A stretch of DNA of 64,000 nucleotides from positions 132,057-196,056 of the forward strand of contig JAABQV010000002.1 of the NCBI GenBank assembly GCA_011391255.1, given 5' to 3'. Of this stretch, positions 1 to 8,737 are shown one piece after another. Below the pieces are notes generated by a model. The model had not been told where the DNA came from. It did not search any database and saw nothing but the letters and a program-made list of their open reading frames with translations. The number at the start of each line of letters is the position of its first letter. Within the stretch, counting starts at the first letter, position 1. This DNA is from Dechloromonas sp. Lineage in GTDB: Bacteria > Pseudomonadota > Gammaproteobacteria > Burkholderiales > Rhodocyclaceae. The position numbers and the translations under genes are program-made.

Positions 1-1038
<1,038 letters not shown>

Positions 1039-1045
1039 AGGCTGC

Positions 1046-1074
1046 AAGTTACTGGAAACACAGGAAAAATGCAA
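1046..1074 (-). promoter_or_regulatory. Sigma-70-type promoter for thiC
   Basis: On the minus strand TTGCAT (1074-1069) is followed after 17 bases by TAACTT (1051-1046). The predicted start, near 1039, is immediately before the TPP aptamer. Spacing is ideal and position is right; not experimentally known. Confidence 0.55.
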
Positions 1075-1094
1075 GAAACGGCATTTTTGGCTTA

Positions 1095-1109
1095 AGATTC
1101 CTAGAATCT
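1095..1109. promoter_or_regulatory. Small inverted repeat between divergent thiC and carbonic anhydrase
   Basis: AGATTC-CTA-GAATCT forms perfect 6-base arms around 3 bases. It lies upstream of the thiC promoter and about 60 bases before the carbonic anhydrase start, so it could be an operator for either gene. A 6-base palindrome is weak evidence on its own. Confidence 0.25.
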
Positions 1110-1169
1110 AGCCGAAATACCCTTGGCAACTATCAGATTTTTATACAAAAAGATTTAAAGGGGTTTGTG

Positions 1170-2660
1170 ATGCGCCTCCTCACCATTGCACTCTTGCTGG
1201 CTGCGCTGCCTTGGGCGGCCTCGGCCGCGCCGACCTGGCAAACCATTTCATCCGAACCAGGCAAGCGCATTGAGCTTGACCGCACCAGCATCAAACGTGA
1301 CGACGCCGGCAAGGTGCAGGCGCAGGGTCGGGTCGTTCTTGAAAGAGAGTTGATCGACGCCAAGTCCGGTGCCGGCTACCGGGTGATTGAAGCAATCACC
1401 CGCTACGACTGCCTCTCGCGCAACGCAAACACAATTAAGCGGATTTTCAAGAAAAACGAAACCGAGATAATTCGCGAAGAAGACATCAGAGGCAACGATC
1501 TGCCGGTTCGTTCCGGCACGCTTGACGACAAAGTGTTGCGCGAAGTTTGCCGGCCAGCCAAGGAGAGCGTTACCGAGGTTGCCGAAAAAGCCAACGAGGC
1601 TGCCGCCTTGCTCAAGGCGGCCAATGAAGAACTATTGAAAAAAGAGCTTGCAAATCAAAAAGCCAAGCAACCGGTAATCAAGGCGGCGGAGACGCCAACC
1701 CAAGCTGAGCCAATCGAAGCGCCCAAGTCAGCGATCCCTTCAATACGCCCCAACCTGAAGGCAGCGGCTGAAGCTTCCCGCGAAGCATCTCCCCCGTCGC
1801 CAGTAAAAGCAGCACCTCCCCCGGCGCCAGCAAAAGAAGCTCCGCCACCCAAGGCCATTCCAGCGCCAAAATCAACGCTGATTGTTCACACCACCAGCAA
1901 GCCGGAAAAGCCTAAATCCAAACCGGCAAAATCTGACGGCTACATGCTGGAACTCTCTCAAGGCCAGTCTGCAGCCCAGCATCAGCACATCCACTGGTCT
2001 TACGAAGGGGAGGGCCGCCCGGAAAACTGGGCGAAACTCGACCCGAAAAACAATGCTTGCGCGACCGGGCAGCGCCAGTCACCCATTGATATTCGTGACG
2101 GAATCAAGGTTGATCTGGAACCGATCAAGTTTGACTACCGCCCATCGGCATTCCGCATCAACGACAACGGCCATACCGTACAGGTTGATGTTGGCGATAG
2201 TCGCCTGACGCTGACCGGCAAAACCTATGAACTTATCCAGTTCCACTTCCATCGCCCCTCCGAAGAGAAGGTCAATGGCCGTCGCTTCGACATGGTCGCG
2301 CACTTGGTTCACAAGGCCGACGATGGGGCGCTTGCTGTGGTTGCCGTCCTGATGGAGCGCGGTCAGGAGAACGCCTTCATTCAAACCCTTTGGAACAACA
2401 TGCCATTGGAGAAAAGTACGCCCGTCACACCGCCTTCGCTGACGATTGACCCGCTCGGCCTCTTGCCGAAAACACGGGATTACTACACCTACATGGGCTC
2501 TCTGACGACGCCGCCCTGCTCCGAGGGCGTCTTGTGGATGGTCATGAAACAACCGGTAGAGGTTTCGGCAGACCAAATCGCTATCTTTTCCCGACTCTAC
2601 CCCAACAACGCCCGCCCGATTCAGCCATCGAGCAATCGCTTGATCAAAGAAGGTCGTTGA
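1170..2660 (+). CDS. Periplasmic alpha-carbonic anhydrase with N-terminal adhesin-E-like region
   Basis: Predicted exported zinc enzyme hydrating CO2 to bicarbonate. ATG 1170 is preferred over GTG 1167 because AAAGGGG ends six bases before it. From GTG numbering: signal peptide ~1-20 (ends ASA); residues ~22-130 resemble the surface-adhesin-E-like domain found in small Gram-negative secreted proteins (TWQTISS...RIELDRTSI...Y-DC); ~131-255 is an Ala/Pro/Lys-rich linker; ~275-495 is a full alpha-class anhydrase. The anhydrase has the zinc histidines H360 and H362 (QFHFHRPSEE) and H379 (MVAHLVH), QSPIDI, SLTTPPCSEGV, and C298/C451 placed for the usual bacterial disulphide. It is about twice the length of a typical bacterial alpha enzyme (~250 aa). 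The catalytic domain is certain; the N-terminal assignment is by resemblance only. Confidence 0.92.
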   Translation: MRLLTIALLLAALPWAASAAPTWQTISSEPGKRIELDRTSIKRDDAGKVQAQGRVVLERELIDAKSGAGYRVIEAITRYDCLSRNANTIKRIFKKNETEIIREEDIRGNDLPVRSGTLDDKVLREVCRPAKESVTEVAEKANEAAALLKAANEELLKKELANQKAKQPVIKAAETPTQAEPIEAPKSAIPSIRPNLKAAAEASREASPPSPVKAAPPPAPAKEAPPPKAIPAPKSTLIVHTTSKPEKPKSKPAKSDGYMLELSQGQSAAQHQHIHWSYEGEGRPENWAKLDPKNNACATGQRQSPIDIRDGIKVDLEPIKFDYRPSAFRINDNGHTVQVDVGDSRLTLTGKTYELIQFHFHRPSEEKVNGRRFDMVAHLVHKADDGALAVVAVLMERGQENAFIQTLWNNMPLEKSTPVTPPSLTIDPLGLLPKTRDYYTYMGSLTTPPCSEGVLWMVMKQPVEVSADQIAIFSRLYPNNARPIQPSSNRLIKEGR

Positions 2661-2684
2661 CCCCAAAAAGACGCGTGTGATAAA
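2657..2684 (+). promoter_or_regulatory. Promoter of the TetR gene, overlapping its operator
   Basis: TTGACC (2657-2662) and GATAAA (2679-2684) are separated by 16 bases, and the -10 is preceded by TGTG as in extended -10 promoters. The -35 overlaps the stop codon of the carbonic anhydrase gene. The -10 lies at the left edge of the 32-bp palindrome, so repressor binding would block it. Confidence 0.5.
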
Positions 2685-2711
2685 TTAATGACCACTGAGT
2701 CATTAATTTAT
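2680..2711. promoter_or_regulatory. 32-bp palindromic operator candidate for the TetR regulator
   Basis: ATAAATTAATGAC (2680-2692) and its exact reverse complement GTCATTAATTTAT (2699-2711) flank CACTGA. Thirteen-base perfect arms directly against the TetR start codon at 2714 are typical of a self-regulating TetR-family site. The right arm fills the place where a ribosome binding site would be, so the gene has no visible Shine-Dalgarno sequence. Confidence 0.75.
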
Positions 2712-2713
2712 CC

Positions 2714-3346
2714 ATGAGCATCACTACACAACCCCGCAAGCGCCGCAAGGAAGACCGCCCCGCCGAATTGATGACGGCAGCGCTCGGGCTTTTTGTCGAA
2801 AAGGGATTCGCGGCCACTCGCCTTGAAGATGTAGCGCTGTGCGCCGGCGTTTCCAAAGGCACGCTTTACCTTTATTTTGACAGCAAGGAAGCGCTCTTCA
2901 AGAGCGTTATTCAGGAAGGTGTTGTGCCGGTTCTCGTCGAGGGCGAAGGAATTGCCGCGCGACACGAGGGCAACGCTTTCGAGCTACTTGAAAAACTGCT
3001 GGCAAACTGGTGGGCCGGTATTGGCGAAACCAATTTTGCCGGCATCCCGAAATTGATGGTCGCCGAAGCACGGAATTTTCCGGAAGTAGCCCAGTTTTAT
3101 TACGAAAATGTGATCCGTCGCGGTCGTGCCCTGCTCGGCTCGGCGCTCGAGCGCGGCATGGCCAGCGGCGAATTTGCCCGGCTCGATGTTGAAACAACGA
3201 TTGATGTTGTGATTGCACCGGTATTGATGCTCTTCATCTGGCGATATTCGTTGGCTGGCTGCCAAAGCACCCCGGCTGATCCCCGGCAATACATGGCTAT
3301 TCACCTAAGCCTGCTGCGCGCAGGCCTCAAAGGGAGTCAGGTATAA
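2714..3346 (+). CDS. TetR/AcrR-family transcriptional regulator
   Basis: A 210-aa regulator with an N-terminal helix-turn-helix (residues ~15-62: ELMTAALGLFVEKGFAATRLEDVA, then AGVSKGTLYLYFDSKEALF), which is the TetR/AcrR signature, and a C-terminal helical ligand-binding and dimer domain. Such proteins usually repress efflux or metabolic genes and release DNA on binding a small molecule. The perfect palindrome just upstream suggests autoregulation. The gene precedes the isoaspartate methyltransferase, rhodanese and TolC genes, so a TolC-dependent efflux role is possible. An 11-base match, GCGTGTGATAA, occurs at 2673-2683 and again at 3374-3384 before the next gene. Ligand and targets cannot be read from sequence. 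Confidence 0.9.
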   Translation: MSITTQPRKRRKEDRPAELMTAALGLFVEKGFAATRLEDVALCAGVSKGTLYLYFDSKEALFKSVIQEGVVPVLVEGEGIAARHEGNAFELLEKLLANWWAGIGETNFAGIPKLMVAEARNFPEVAQFYYENVIRRGRALLGSALERGMASGEFARLDVETTIDVVIAPVLMLFIWRYSLAGCQSTPADPRQYMAIHLSLLRAGLKGSQV

Positions 3347-3406
3347 TCAAGTCGTATCAGAATCCATATATTAGCGTGTGATAATATAACGTCTGCGGAG
3401 AAGCAA

Positions 3407-4060
3407 ATGAACGTCGAACAAGCCCGTTTCAACATGATTGAGCAGCAAATTCGCCCCTGGGAAGTCCTCGACCCAAAGGTGCTTGAGTTGCTGTTTGTCG
3501 TCAAACGCGAGGACTTCGTGCCAGCGGCCTATCGCAATCTCGCCTTCGCCGACATGGAAATTCCGCTCGGTAGCGGCCAGGTCATGCTGGCGCCGCGTGT
3601 CGAAGCCAAATTCCTTCAGGAACTTGGCATTACAAAGACCGACAAGGTGCTCGAAATCGGTGCCGGCAGCGGCTACATGGCCGCCTTACTGGCCGCCCAT
3701 GCCGAGCATGTGGTGAGTTTTGAAGTCCGCCCCGAACTAGCCGGTTTCGCCCGCGAAAATATTCAGCGTGCAGGCATCGCAAACGTCAATATTGAAACTG
3801 GTTGCGGCCTCAAGGGCGCTGCCGGACGTGGCTTGTTCGACGTGATCGTAATTTCGGCAGCCGTTCCTGCTGTGCCCGAGGCGCTGCTCAAGCAATTGCG
3901 CGTTGGTGGCCGTCTGGCTGTCGTGGTCGGTGAAGCGCCGGCGATGGAAGCGCAACTGATCACCTGCACCGCTGTCGATATCTACAACACAGTCAATCTG
4001 TTCGAGACCGTTATTCCCGGTCTTGACGGAGTCACACCAAAATCAGGATTTTCTCTTTAA
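3407..4060 (+). CDS. pcm: Protein-L-isoaspartate O-methyltransferase-like protein
   Basis: SAM-dependent methyltransferase of the PCMT family, which repairs isoaspartyl residues in aged proteins. At 217 aa it has family length. Visible motifs are FVPAAYRNLAFADMEIPL (the PCMT substrate region), the SAM-binding motif I VLEIGAGSGYMAALLA at ~80-95, and GLFDVIVISAAVP near residue 145. GGAG lies seven bases before the ATG. The stop overlaps the rhodanese start by one base (TAATG), and TolC follows, a layout that I recall as common in betaproteobacteria. Some members of this subgroup next to tolC may have diverged in substrate, so the repair role is inferred. Confidence 0.85.
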   Translation: MNVEQARFNMIEQQIRPWEVLDPKVLELLFVVKREDFVPAAYRNLAFADMEIPLGSGQVMLAPRVEAKFLQELGITKTDKVLEIGAGSGYMAALLAAHAEHVVSFEVRPELAGFARENIQRAGIANVNIETGCGLKGAAGRGLFDVIVISAAVPAVPEALLKQLRVGGRLAVVVGEAPAMEAQLITCTAVDIYNTVNLFETVIPGLDGVTPKSGFSL

Positions 4061-4383
4061 TGCAGCAGCTTCTCCCGACCCAACTCGCTGAACGACTGGC
4101 CGACGGCAGCCGCCCGAAACCAGTCCTGCTTGACGTTCGCCAGCCATGGGAACTTGAGCGTTGCTGCCTGCCGGGTGTGCAGAACATTCCGATGCACCTG
4201 ATCCCGCTACGCAGCAACGAATTGAACAAAAGCGACGAAATTGTGGTCATTTGCCATCATGGCGCCCGCAGTATGCAGGTTGCGATGTTCCTGGAAAACC
4301 AGGGGTTCTCCTCAGTCATCAACCTGACCGGTGGTGTGGCTGCATGGGCCAACGAAGTCGATCCGAACTTCCCGCGTTACTGA
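4060..4383 (+). CDS. Rhodanese-like single-domain protein
   Basis: A 107-aa single rhodanese domain, predicted cytoplasmic. It has LLDVRQPWELERCCLPG near the start and the active-site loop CHHGARS at ~68-74, whose cysteine would carry the persulfide sulfur, followed by SVINLTGGVAAWA. It is the size of GlpE-like single-domain sulfurtransferases. The start codon overlaps the upstream methyltransferase stop, and TolC starts seven bases after the stop, so the three are probably one transcript. The physiological sulfur acceptor is unknown. Confidence 0.9.
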   Translation: MQQLLPTQLAERLADGSRPKPVLLDVRQPWELERCCLPGVQNIPMHLIPLRSNELNKSDEIVVICHHGARSMQVAMFLENQGFSSVINLTGGVAAWANEVDPNFPRY

Positions 4384-4390
4384 GAAAACG

Positions 4391-5719
4391 ATGAACAAAT
4401 TTGCCTTGCTGCTGGCCACTCCACTTCTGGTTTCCAATGTTTTGGCGGCAGATTTGTTGCAGGTTTACCGCGAGGCGATTGATAACGATGCCACTTTCTC
4501 GGCTGCCAAGTCCACGCTGGATGCCGGCCGCGAGAAAACGCCCCAGGCACGCGCCGGTTTGCTGCCTAGCCTGACGCTTTCAGGTAACACGGTATGGAAC
4601 GACAATGACATTACCCTTGCCAGCGGTAAGCTGAATACCCGTTTCAACAGTAACTCATACACAGTGGCGCTATCACAGCCGCTTTTTCGCTGGCAAAACT
4701 GGATCGCCTACGACCAGTCGAAAATCCAGGTCGCGCTGGCTGAAGCCAATTTCACCCAGGCTCGGCAGGACTTGATTTTGCGTGTGGCACAGGCTTATTT
4801 TGATGTGATCTATGCTGGCGAAAATCTCAAGGCATTGCAGGCCAACAAGGCGGCCATTTCACAGCAACTTGCCTCGGCAAAAAAGAATTTTGAGGTCGGC
4901 ACGGCCACCATTACCGACACCCACGAAGCCCAGTCTCGCTTCGACTTGGCGACTGCCCAGGAAATCGGTGCCGAAAGTGATCTGGAAATCAAACGCCGTG
5001 CCTTGCAGGCGATTGTTGGCAAAGAACCCGGTGCACTAGCGCCACCTCGTAAGGAAGCCATCCTCAGCCCGCCGCAACCGGCCGAGATGAACAAATGGGT
5101 CGCCGCTGCCGAAAAAGACAGCATCACCGTTCAGGTTCAACAAGCCAACGCCGACATAGCCACTCGTGAAGTCGATCGTCAACGCGCCGGGCATTACCCG
5201 ACCGTCGATCTGGTTGCCAATGTAGGTGAAAACAATGGTCTGAGCGCCGGTGGTATCAGCTTTACCAGGATAACTACTGAGTTCCAGAATATTGGCGTTC
5301 AGGTTAATGTCCCTCTCTTTCAGGGCGGCCAGGTAGTTTCCCGCCAGCGCGAGGCTTCGGCCAACCGGGCGACCGCTGAAGCCAACCTCGAAGGCGCCAA
5401 ACGCAACTCGGCTTTGGCTGCGCGCCAATACTATCTGGGCGTCGTCAACGGTCTGGCACAGGTCAATGCGTTCAAGGCTGCTATGGTCTCGTCACAATCA
5501 GCGCTGGAATCGAACAAACTGGGCTACGAAGTCGGCGTGCGAATCAATATTGATGTGCTGAACGCCGAGAATCAGGTTTATGTCACCCGCCGCGACTTTG
5601 CCAAGGCGGTACTGGATACCCTGATGGCGCAATTCCGCCTAAAAGCTGCTGTCGGCGCACTCGGCGAAGCCGATGTTGAAGCGGTCAACGCCCTGCTTGA
5701 CCCGTCACGCGCTGAATAA
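4391..5719 (+). CDS. tolC: TolC-family outer membrane channel protein
   Basis: Outer membrane efflux/type I secretion duct, 442 aa. ATG 4391 gives a clean signal peptide (MNKFALLLATPLLVSNVLA, then ADLLQVYREA, the usual mature TolC start). The remainder shows two related halves rich in long amphipathic helices (QARAGLLPSLTLSG, QARQDLILRVAQAYFDV, then GHYPTVDLVANVGE and LGYEVGVRINIDVLNAENQVY), as expected for the trimeric barrel and tunnel. Inner membrane and adaptor partners are not encoded nearby. The last 35 bases overlap the 3' end of the convergent waaA gene. TolC family membership is firm; which pump it serves is not shown. Confidence 0.92.
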   Translation: MNKFALLLATPLLVSNVLAADLLQVYREAIDNDATFSAAKSTLDAGREKTPQARAGLLPSLTLSGNTVWNDNDITLASGKLNTRFNSNSYTVALSQPLFRWQNWIAYDQSKIQVALAEANFTQARQDLILRVAQAYFDVIYAGENLKALQANKAAISQQLASAKKNFEVGTATITDTHEAQSRFDLATAQEIGAESDLEIKRRALQAIVGKEPGALAPPRKEAILSPPQPAEMNKWVAAAEKDSITVQVQQANADIATREVDRQRAGHYPTVDLVANVGENNGLSAGGISFTRITTEFQNIGVQVNVPLFQGGQVVSRQREASANRATAEANLEGAKRNSALAARQYYLGVVNGLAQVNAFKAAMVSSQSALESNKLGYEVGVRINIDVLNAENQVYVTRRDFAKAVLDTLMAQFRLKAAVGALGEADVEAVNALLDPSRAE

Positions 5720-6944
5720 GTCCTAAGGTTTTTGCGGTTGCGCCGCGATGTTCGGCGGCGAATTTGCTGGCCGCCTGACGCATGGCGGCCAACTCGTCAG
5801 GATTCGCCAGCAAGTTGCCAGCCTCTTGCGCCAGCGCCTGAACATCAGCCACTCGCCGCGCTGCACCTACGCCAATCGCATCAGCGGTCGCCCGGGCAAA
5901 ATTGAAGGTATGCGGCCCGACCAGCACCGGACATTCGCAAGCCGCCGCCTCGATCAGGTTTTGTCCGCCCAGCGGCAACAAGCTGCCGCCGACAAAAGCA
6001 AAATCAGCCAATCCGTAATAAGCCGCCATTTCGCCCATGCTGTCGCCCAGCCAAACCTGTGTCGAAGCATCGGGCAATTGCTCGCTGCGCCGCACGAAAG
6101 ATATGCCTTCAGCGCGCAACAATTCGCCGACATCGGCAAAGCGTTGCGGATGGCGCGGCACCAGCACCAACAGCACATCCGTTCGCGCCAACGCCCGCCA
6201 GGCGTCGAGGATCAATGGCTCCTCACCCTCCCGGCTGCTGGCCGCCAGCCACACCGGACGCCCCGCCAGTTTTGCCCGCCACGCCTTGCCAAGCGCGATC
6301 TTTTCGGCGGGCGGTGTAACGTCAAACTTGAGATTGCCGATGATCTCGACCCCTTGCGCACCGAGCACTTCAAGGCGCAGCCCGTCATCCGGCGTTTGCG
6401 CGGCAACCGCCGCCAGCGAGGCAAACGCCGGCCGGATCAGCGCCGCGAGACGTCCGTAACCTCGCGCCGAGCGTGCAGACAGGCGGGCATTGACGAGAAT
6501 CACCGGCACCTTGCGGCGCTGCGCTCCAGTGAGCAGATTAGGCCAGATTTCGGTCTCCATCAAAACCCCGAAATCCGGAGAAAAGTGGGCAAAAAAGCGG
6601 TCGACCGCAGCCGGCAAGTCGTAAGGTAAATAGGCCTGAACGACACTGTCGCCATAAACCTCAAGGCCAGCAGCACGGCCGGTTGGCGTCATGCCGGTTA
6701 GCAAAATCGTGTGCCCCGGCCACTGATCTTGAAGCGCCCTGATCAACGGTTGCGCGGCGCGGGTTTCACCGACAGAAACCGCGTGCACCCAAATGATCGG
6801 GCGGTTTTCGAGGGCTGAATAAAAACCGAAACGCTCGCCCAGATGATGCAGATACGCCGGCTGCTTGCGCGCTCGCCACAAGAGGCGCAACAGAACCAGC
6901 GGCGTCGCCAGATAAAAAACCAGGGTGTAAATGAAGCGCGCCAT
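5685..6944 (-). CDS. waaA: Kdo transferase WaaA (KdtA)
   Basis: Inner-membrane-anchored GT30 glycosyltransferase that adds 3-deoxy-D-manno-octulosonate from CMP-Kdo to lipid IVA, the first sugar step of LPS core. At 419 aa it matches family length. The N terminus has a membrane anchor (FIYTLVFYLATPLVLLRLLW), then WVHAVSVGE with the conserved catalytic-region glutamate, LPYD, METEIWPNL, NARLSARS, and the C-terminal FVGGSLLPLGGQNLIEAAA. ATG 6944 is preferred because it overlaps the waaC stop (TGATG), so the pair is translationally coupled. Its 3' end overlaps tolC by 35 bases tail to tail. Confidence 0.96.
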   Translation of the reverse strand: MARFIYTLVFYLATPLVLLRLLWRARKQPAYLHHLGERFGFYSALENRPIIWVHAVSVGETRAAQPLIRALQDQWPGHTILLTGMTPTGRAAGLEVYGDSVVQAYLPYDLPAAVDRFFAHFSPDFGVLMETEIWPNLLTGAQRRKVPVILVNARLSARSARGYGRLAALIRPAFASLAAVAAQTPDDGLRLEVLGAQGVEIIGNLKFDVTPPAEKIALGKAWRAKLAGRPVWLAASSREGEEPLILDAWRALARTDVLLVLVPRHPQRFADVGELLRAEGISFVRRSEQLPDASTQVWLGDSMGEMAAYYGLADFAFVGGSLLPLGGQNLIEAAACECPVLVGPHTFNFARATADAIGVGAARRVADVQALAQEAGNLLANPDELAAMRQAASKFAAEHRGATAKTLGLIQRVTGQAGR

Positions 6945-7897
6945 CACGCGAGGGCTGGTTGCAAGGCGTCAAAAACTGACTGCGGGCTGGGCATTTGCGC
7001 CTTGCCGCCGAGGTTTTTGTAAAAACCGCTACCGAGGACGCCAGTCAGGCCGGGGTCAGTTGCCGTGTAGATGGCTATCGTCGGCACCTGCAAGGCGACG
7101 GCTAAGTGACTCAAGCCGGTGTCTACGCCAACCGCCGCCTTGGCTTGCCCGAATAGCGCGGCGAGTTCGTCGAGATTCATCGCCGGCGCAGCGATCGCCC
7201 CTGGCAGGGCGGCAGCCAAACGACTGGCGCGCTCACGTTCGGGCGGGCTGCCACCGGGCAGCACCAGATTGAGGCCGCGTGCTTGAAGCTGCTGCCCGAG
7301 CGCCAGCCAGTTGGCTTCCGGCCAAAGTTTGTCGTCGCGACTGGTGGCGGTCAGAAAAACCACAAAGGGGCTTGCCGGCCACCAGTCTGCTGCGGTCAAC
7401 GGCGATTTGATGCCGAAATCCAAGGGATTGTCAGCTTCGTAGCCGAAAGCCGCCGCCGCCAGCAAGCGGTTGCGATTGACGGCGTGCGCCACTTTGGAGA
7501 CCGAATAGATGCGGTCGTAATAGCGCGCGGCGAGCGGCTCACGCACCGAGTCGGCGGCATAGCCACATTTGACCCCACGCGCACGACCGGCGAGCAAGGC
7601 GCTCTTGAGCAGACCCTGCGTGTCAAGAACGATGTCGTAGCTATGGCGGGAAATTTGCTGCTTGAAGCGGCGCATCTCGCGCCAGGTTTTCAGGCTCAGC
7701 AGGTGTTTTTTCCAGCGCCGCAGAGCAACCGGAATCACCTCATTAACACCGGGGTGCAGACGCGGAATCGCCGCGAAGCTCTCTTCAACACACCAGTCGA
7801 TGATGGCATCCGGGAAATGCCGGTGGATGTCGCCGACCACGGGCAAATTGTGGATGACGTCGCCGAGCGAGGAAGTTTTCACGATCAAGATGCGCAT
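6944..7897 (-). CDS. waaC: LPS heptosyltransferase I
   Basis: GT9 enzyme that transfers the first L-glycero-D-manno-heptose to Kdo2-lipid A at the inner membrane. The 317-aa protein starts MRILIVKTSSLGDVIHNLPV, the WaaC hallmark, and has VLDTQGLLKSALL and the C-terminal GVDTGLSHLAVALQVPTIAIY nucleotide-sugar region. It precedes waaA in a two-gene minus-strand unit with overlapping stop and start, and is divergent from the WaaE-like gene 39 bases away. The short divergent gap holds a 13-bp palindrome. Confidence 0.95.
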   Translation of the reverse strand: MRILIVKTSSLGDVIHNLPVVGDIHRHFPDAIIDWCVEESFAAIPRLHPGVNEVIPVALRRWKKHLLSLKTWREMRRFKQQISRHSYDIVLDTQGLLKSALLAGRARGVKCGYAADSVREPLAARYYDRIYSVSKVAHAVNRNRLLAAAAFGYEADNPLDFGIKSPLTAADWWPASPFVVFLTATSRDDKLWPEANWLALGQQLQARGLNLVLPGGSPPERERASRLAAALPGAIAAPAMNLDELAALFGQAKAAVGVDTGLSHLAVALQVPTIAIYTATDPGLTGVLGSGFYKNLGGKAQMPSPQSVFDALQPALA

Positions 7898-7913
7898 CGG
7901 CAGATAAAATGGT

Positions 7914-7926
7914 GACTTTCAAAGTC
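7914..7926. promoter_or_regulatory. 13-bp palindrome between divergent waaC and waaE
   Basis: GACTTT-C-AAAGTC occupies the centre of a 39-base gap between two divergently transcribed LPS core genes. The gap is too short for two ordinary non-overlapping promoters, so a shared regulatory site is possible. TATAAA also occurs at 7932-7937 overlapping the waaE ATG. Confidence 0.3.
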
Positions 7927-7936
7927 CTGATTATAA

Positions 7937-8707
7937 ATGCCCGCTACGCCTCAGCCGCTCTCTGTTGCCATCATTACGCTCAATGCGGCGACGCAACTGG
8001 CCGCCTGTTTGCAGAGCGTTGCATTTGCCGACGAGATAGTGATCGTTGATTCGGGTAGTACGGATGGCACACAGGCACTGACTGAGCGCTTTGGGGCGCG
8101 GCTAATACAGCAGGACTGGCTGGGCTTCGGGCCGCAAAAACAGTTTGCCGTCGAAGCCTGTGCACATGACTGGGTGCTTTGTCTGGATGCCGATGAGCGC
8201 GTTTCGCCGGCTTTGCAGGCGTCGATAAAAAATGCCTTGAAAACGCCGTCGACCGTGGCATTCCGTTTCCCACGCTGTAATCGCTTCCTTGGTCGCTATT
8301 TAAAGCACGGAGAGGGCTATCCGGACTGGAGCCTGCGCCTTTTTGATCGGCGCCAGGCCCAATGGTCGGCGGATGCGGTGCATGAGAAGGTTGAGACGTC
8401 ATCGGTTATCGGTGAGCTTTCAGGGGATTTGTTGCACGACTCGGCAGAATCGCTGGCGAGCTACCTGAGCAAACAGAATCGTTACACTTCGCTGGCGGCT
8501 GAAATGGCCTTCAAGGCGGGCAAACGGGCCACATTTGGCCACCTGGCTCTGAGCCCGCTGATTCGTTTCATCAAGTTCTACGTCATTCGCCGTGGTTTTC
8601 TCGATGGCCTGCCGGGTCTGATCCACATCGCCATTGGCTGCTTCAACAGCTTTATGAAATATTCCAAAATGCTGGAGCATCAATCCGCCGATGCTGCGCT
8701 GCGCTAA
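7937..8707 (+). CDS. waaE: LPS core glycosyltransferase, family 2 (WaaE-like)
   Basis: A 256-aa GT-A-fold transferase. SVAIITLNAATQLAACLQSV begins the nucleotide-sugar fold, IVIVDSGSTDGT and CLDADERVSP carry the conserved aspartates, including the DxD-like metal site, and SLRLFDRRQAQW...VHEKV is typical of the WaaE/KdtX branch, which adds glucose to the first heptose. Its C terminus has a hydrophobic helix (RFIKFYVIRRGFLDGLPGLIH) likely to touch the inner membrane. No Shine-Dalgarno sequence is seen before the ATG. Sugar specificity is inferred from family and from lying beside waaC and waaA. Confidence 0.85.
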   Translation: MPATPQPLSVAIITLNAATQLAACLQSVAFADEIVIVDSGSTDGTQALTERFGARLIQQDWLGFGPQKQFAVEACAHDWVLCLDADERVSPALQASIKNALKTPSTVAFRFPRCNRFLGRYLKHGEGYPDWSLRLFDRRQAQWSADAVHEKVETSSVIGELSGDLLHDSAESLASYLSKQNRYTSLAAEMAFKAGKRATFGHLALSPLIRFIKFYVIRRGFLDGLPGLIHIAIGCFNSFMKYSKMLEHQSADAALR

Positions 8708-8737
8708 AATCCACCATCCCGTTCTCAAGGTGACTCC

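Noticed and set aside
5748-6629. Long open frame (293 codons) on the plus strand opposite waaA
   Set aside because: It is a shadow of waaA: no family resemblance, no ribosome binding site, and Arg/Gln-rich composition typical of antisense frames in GC-rich genes.
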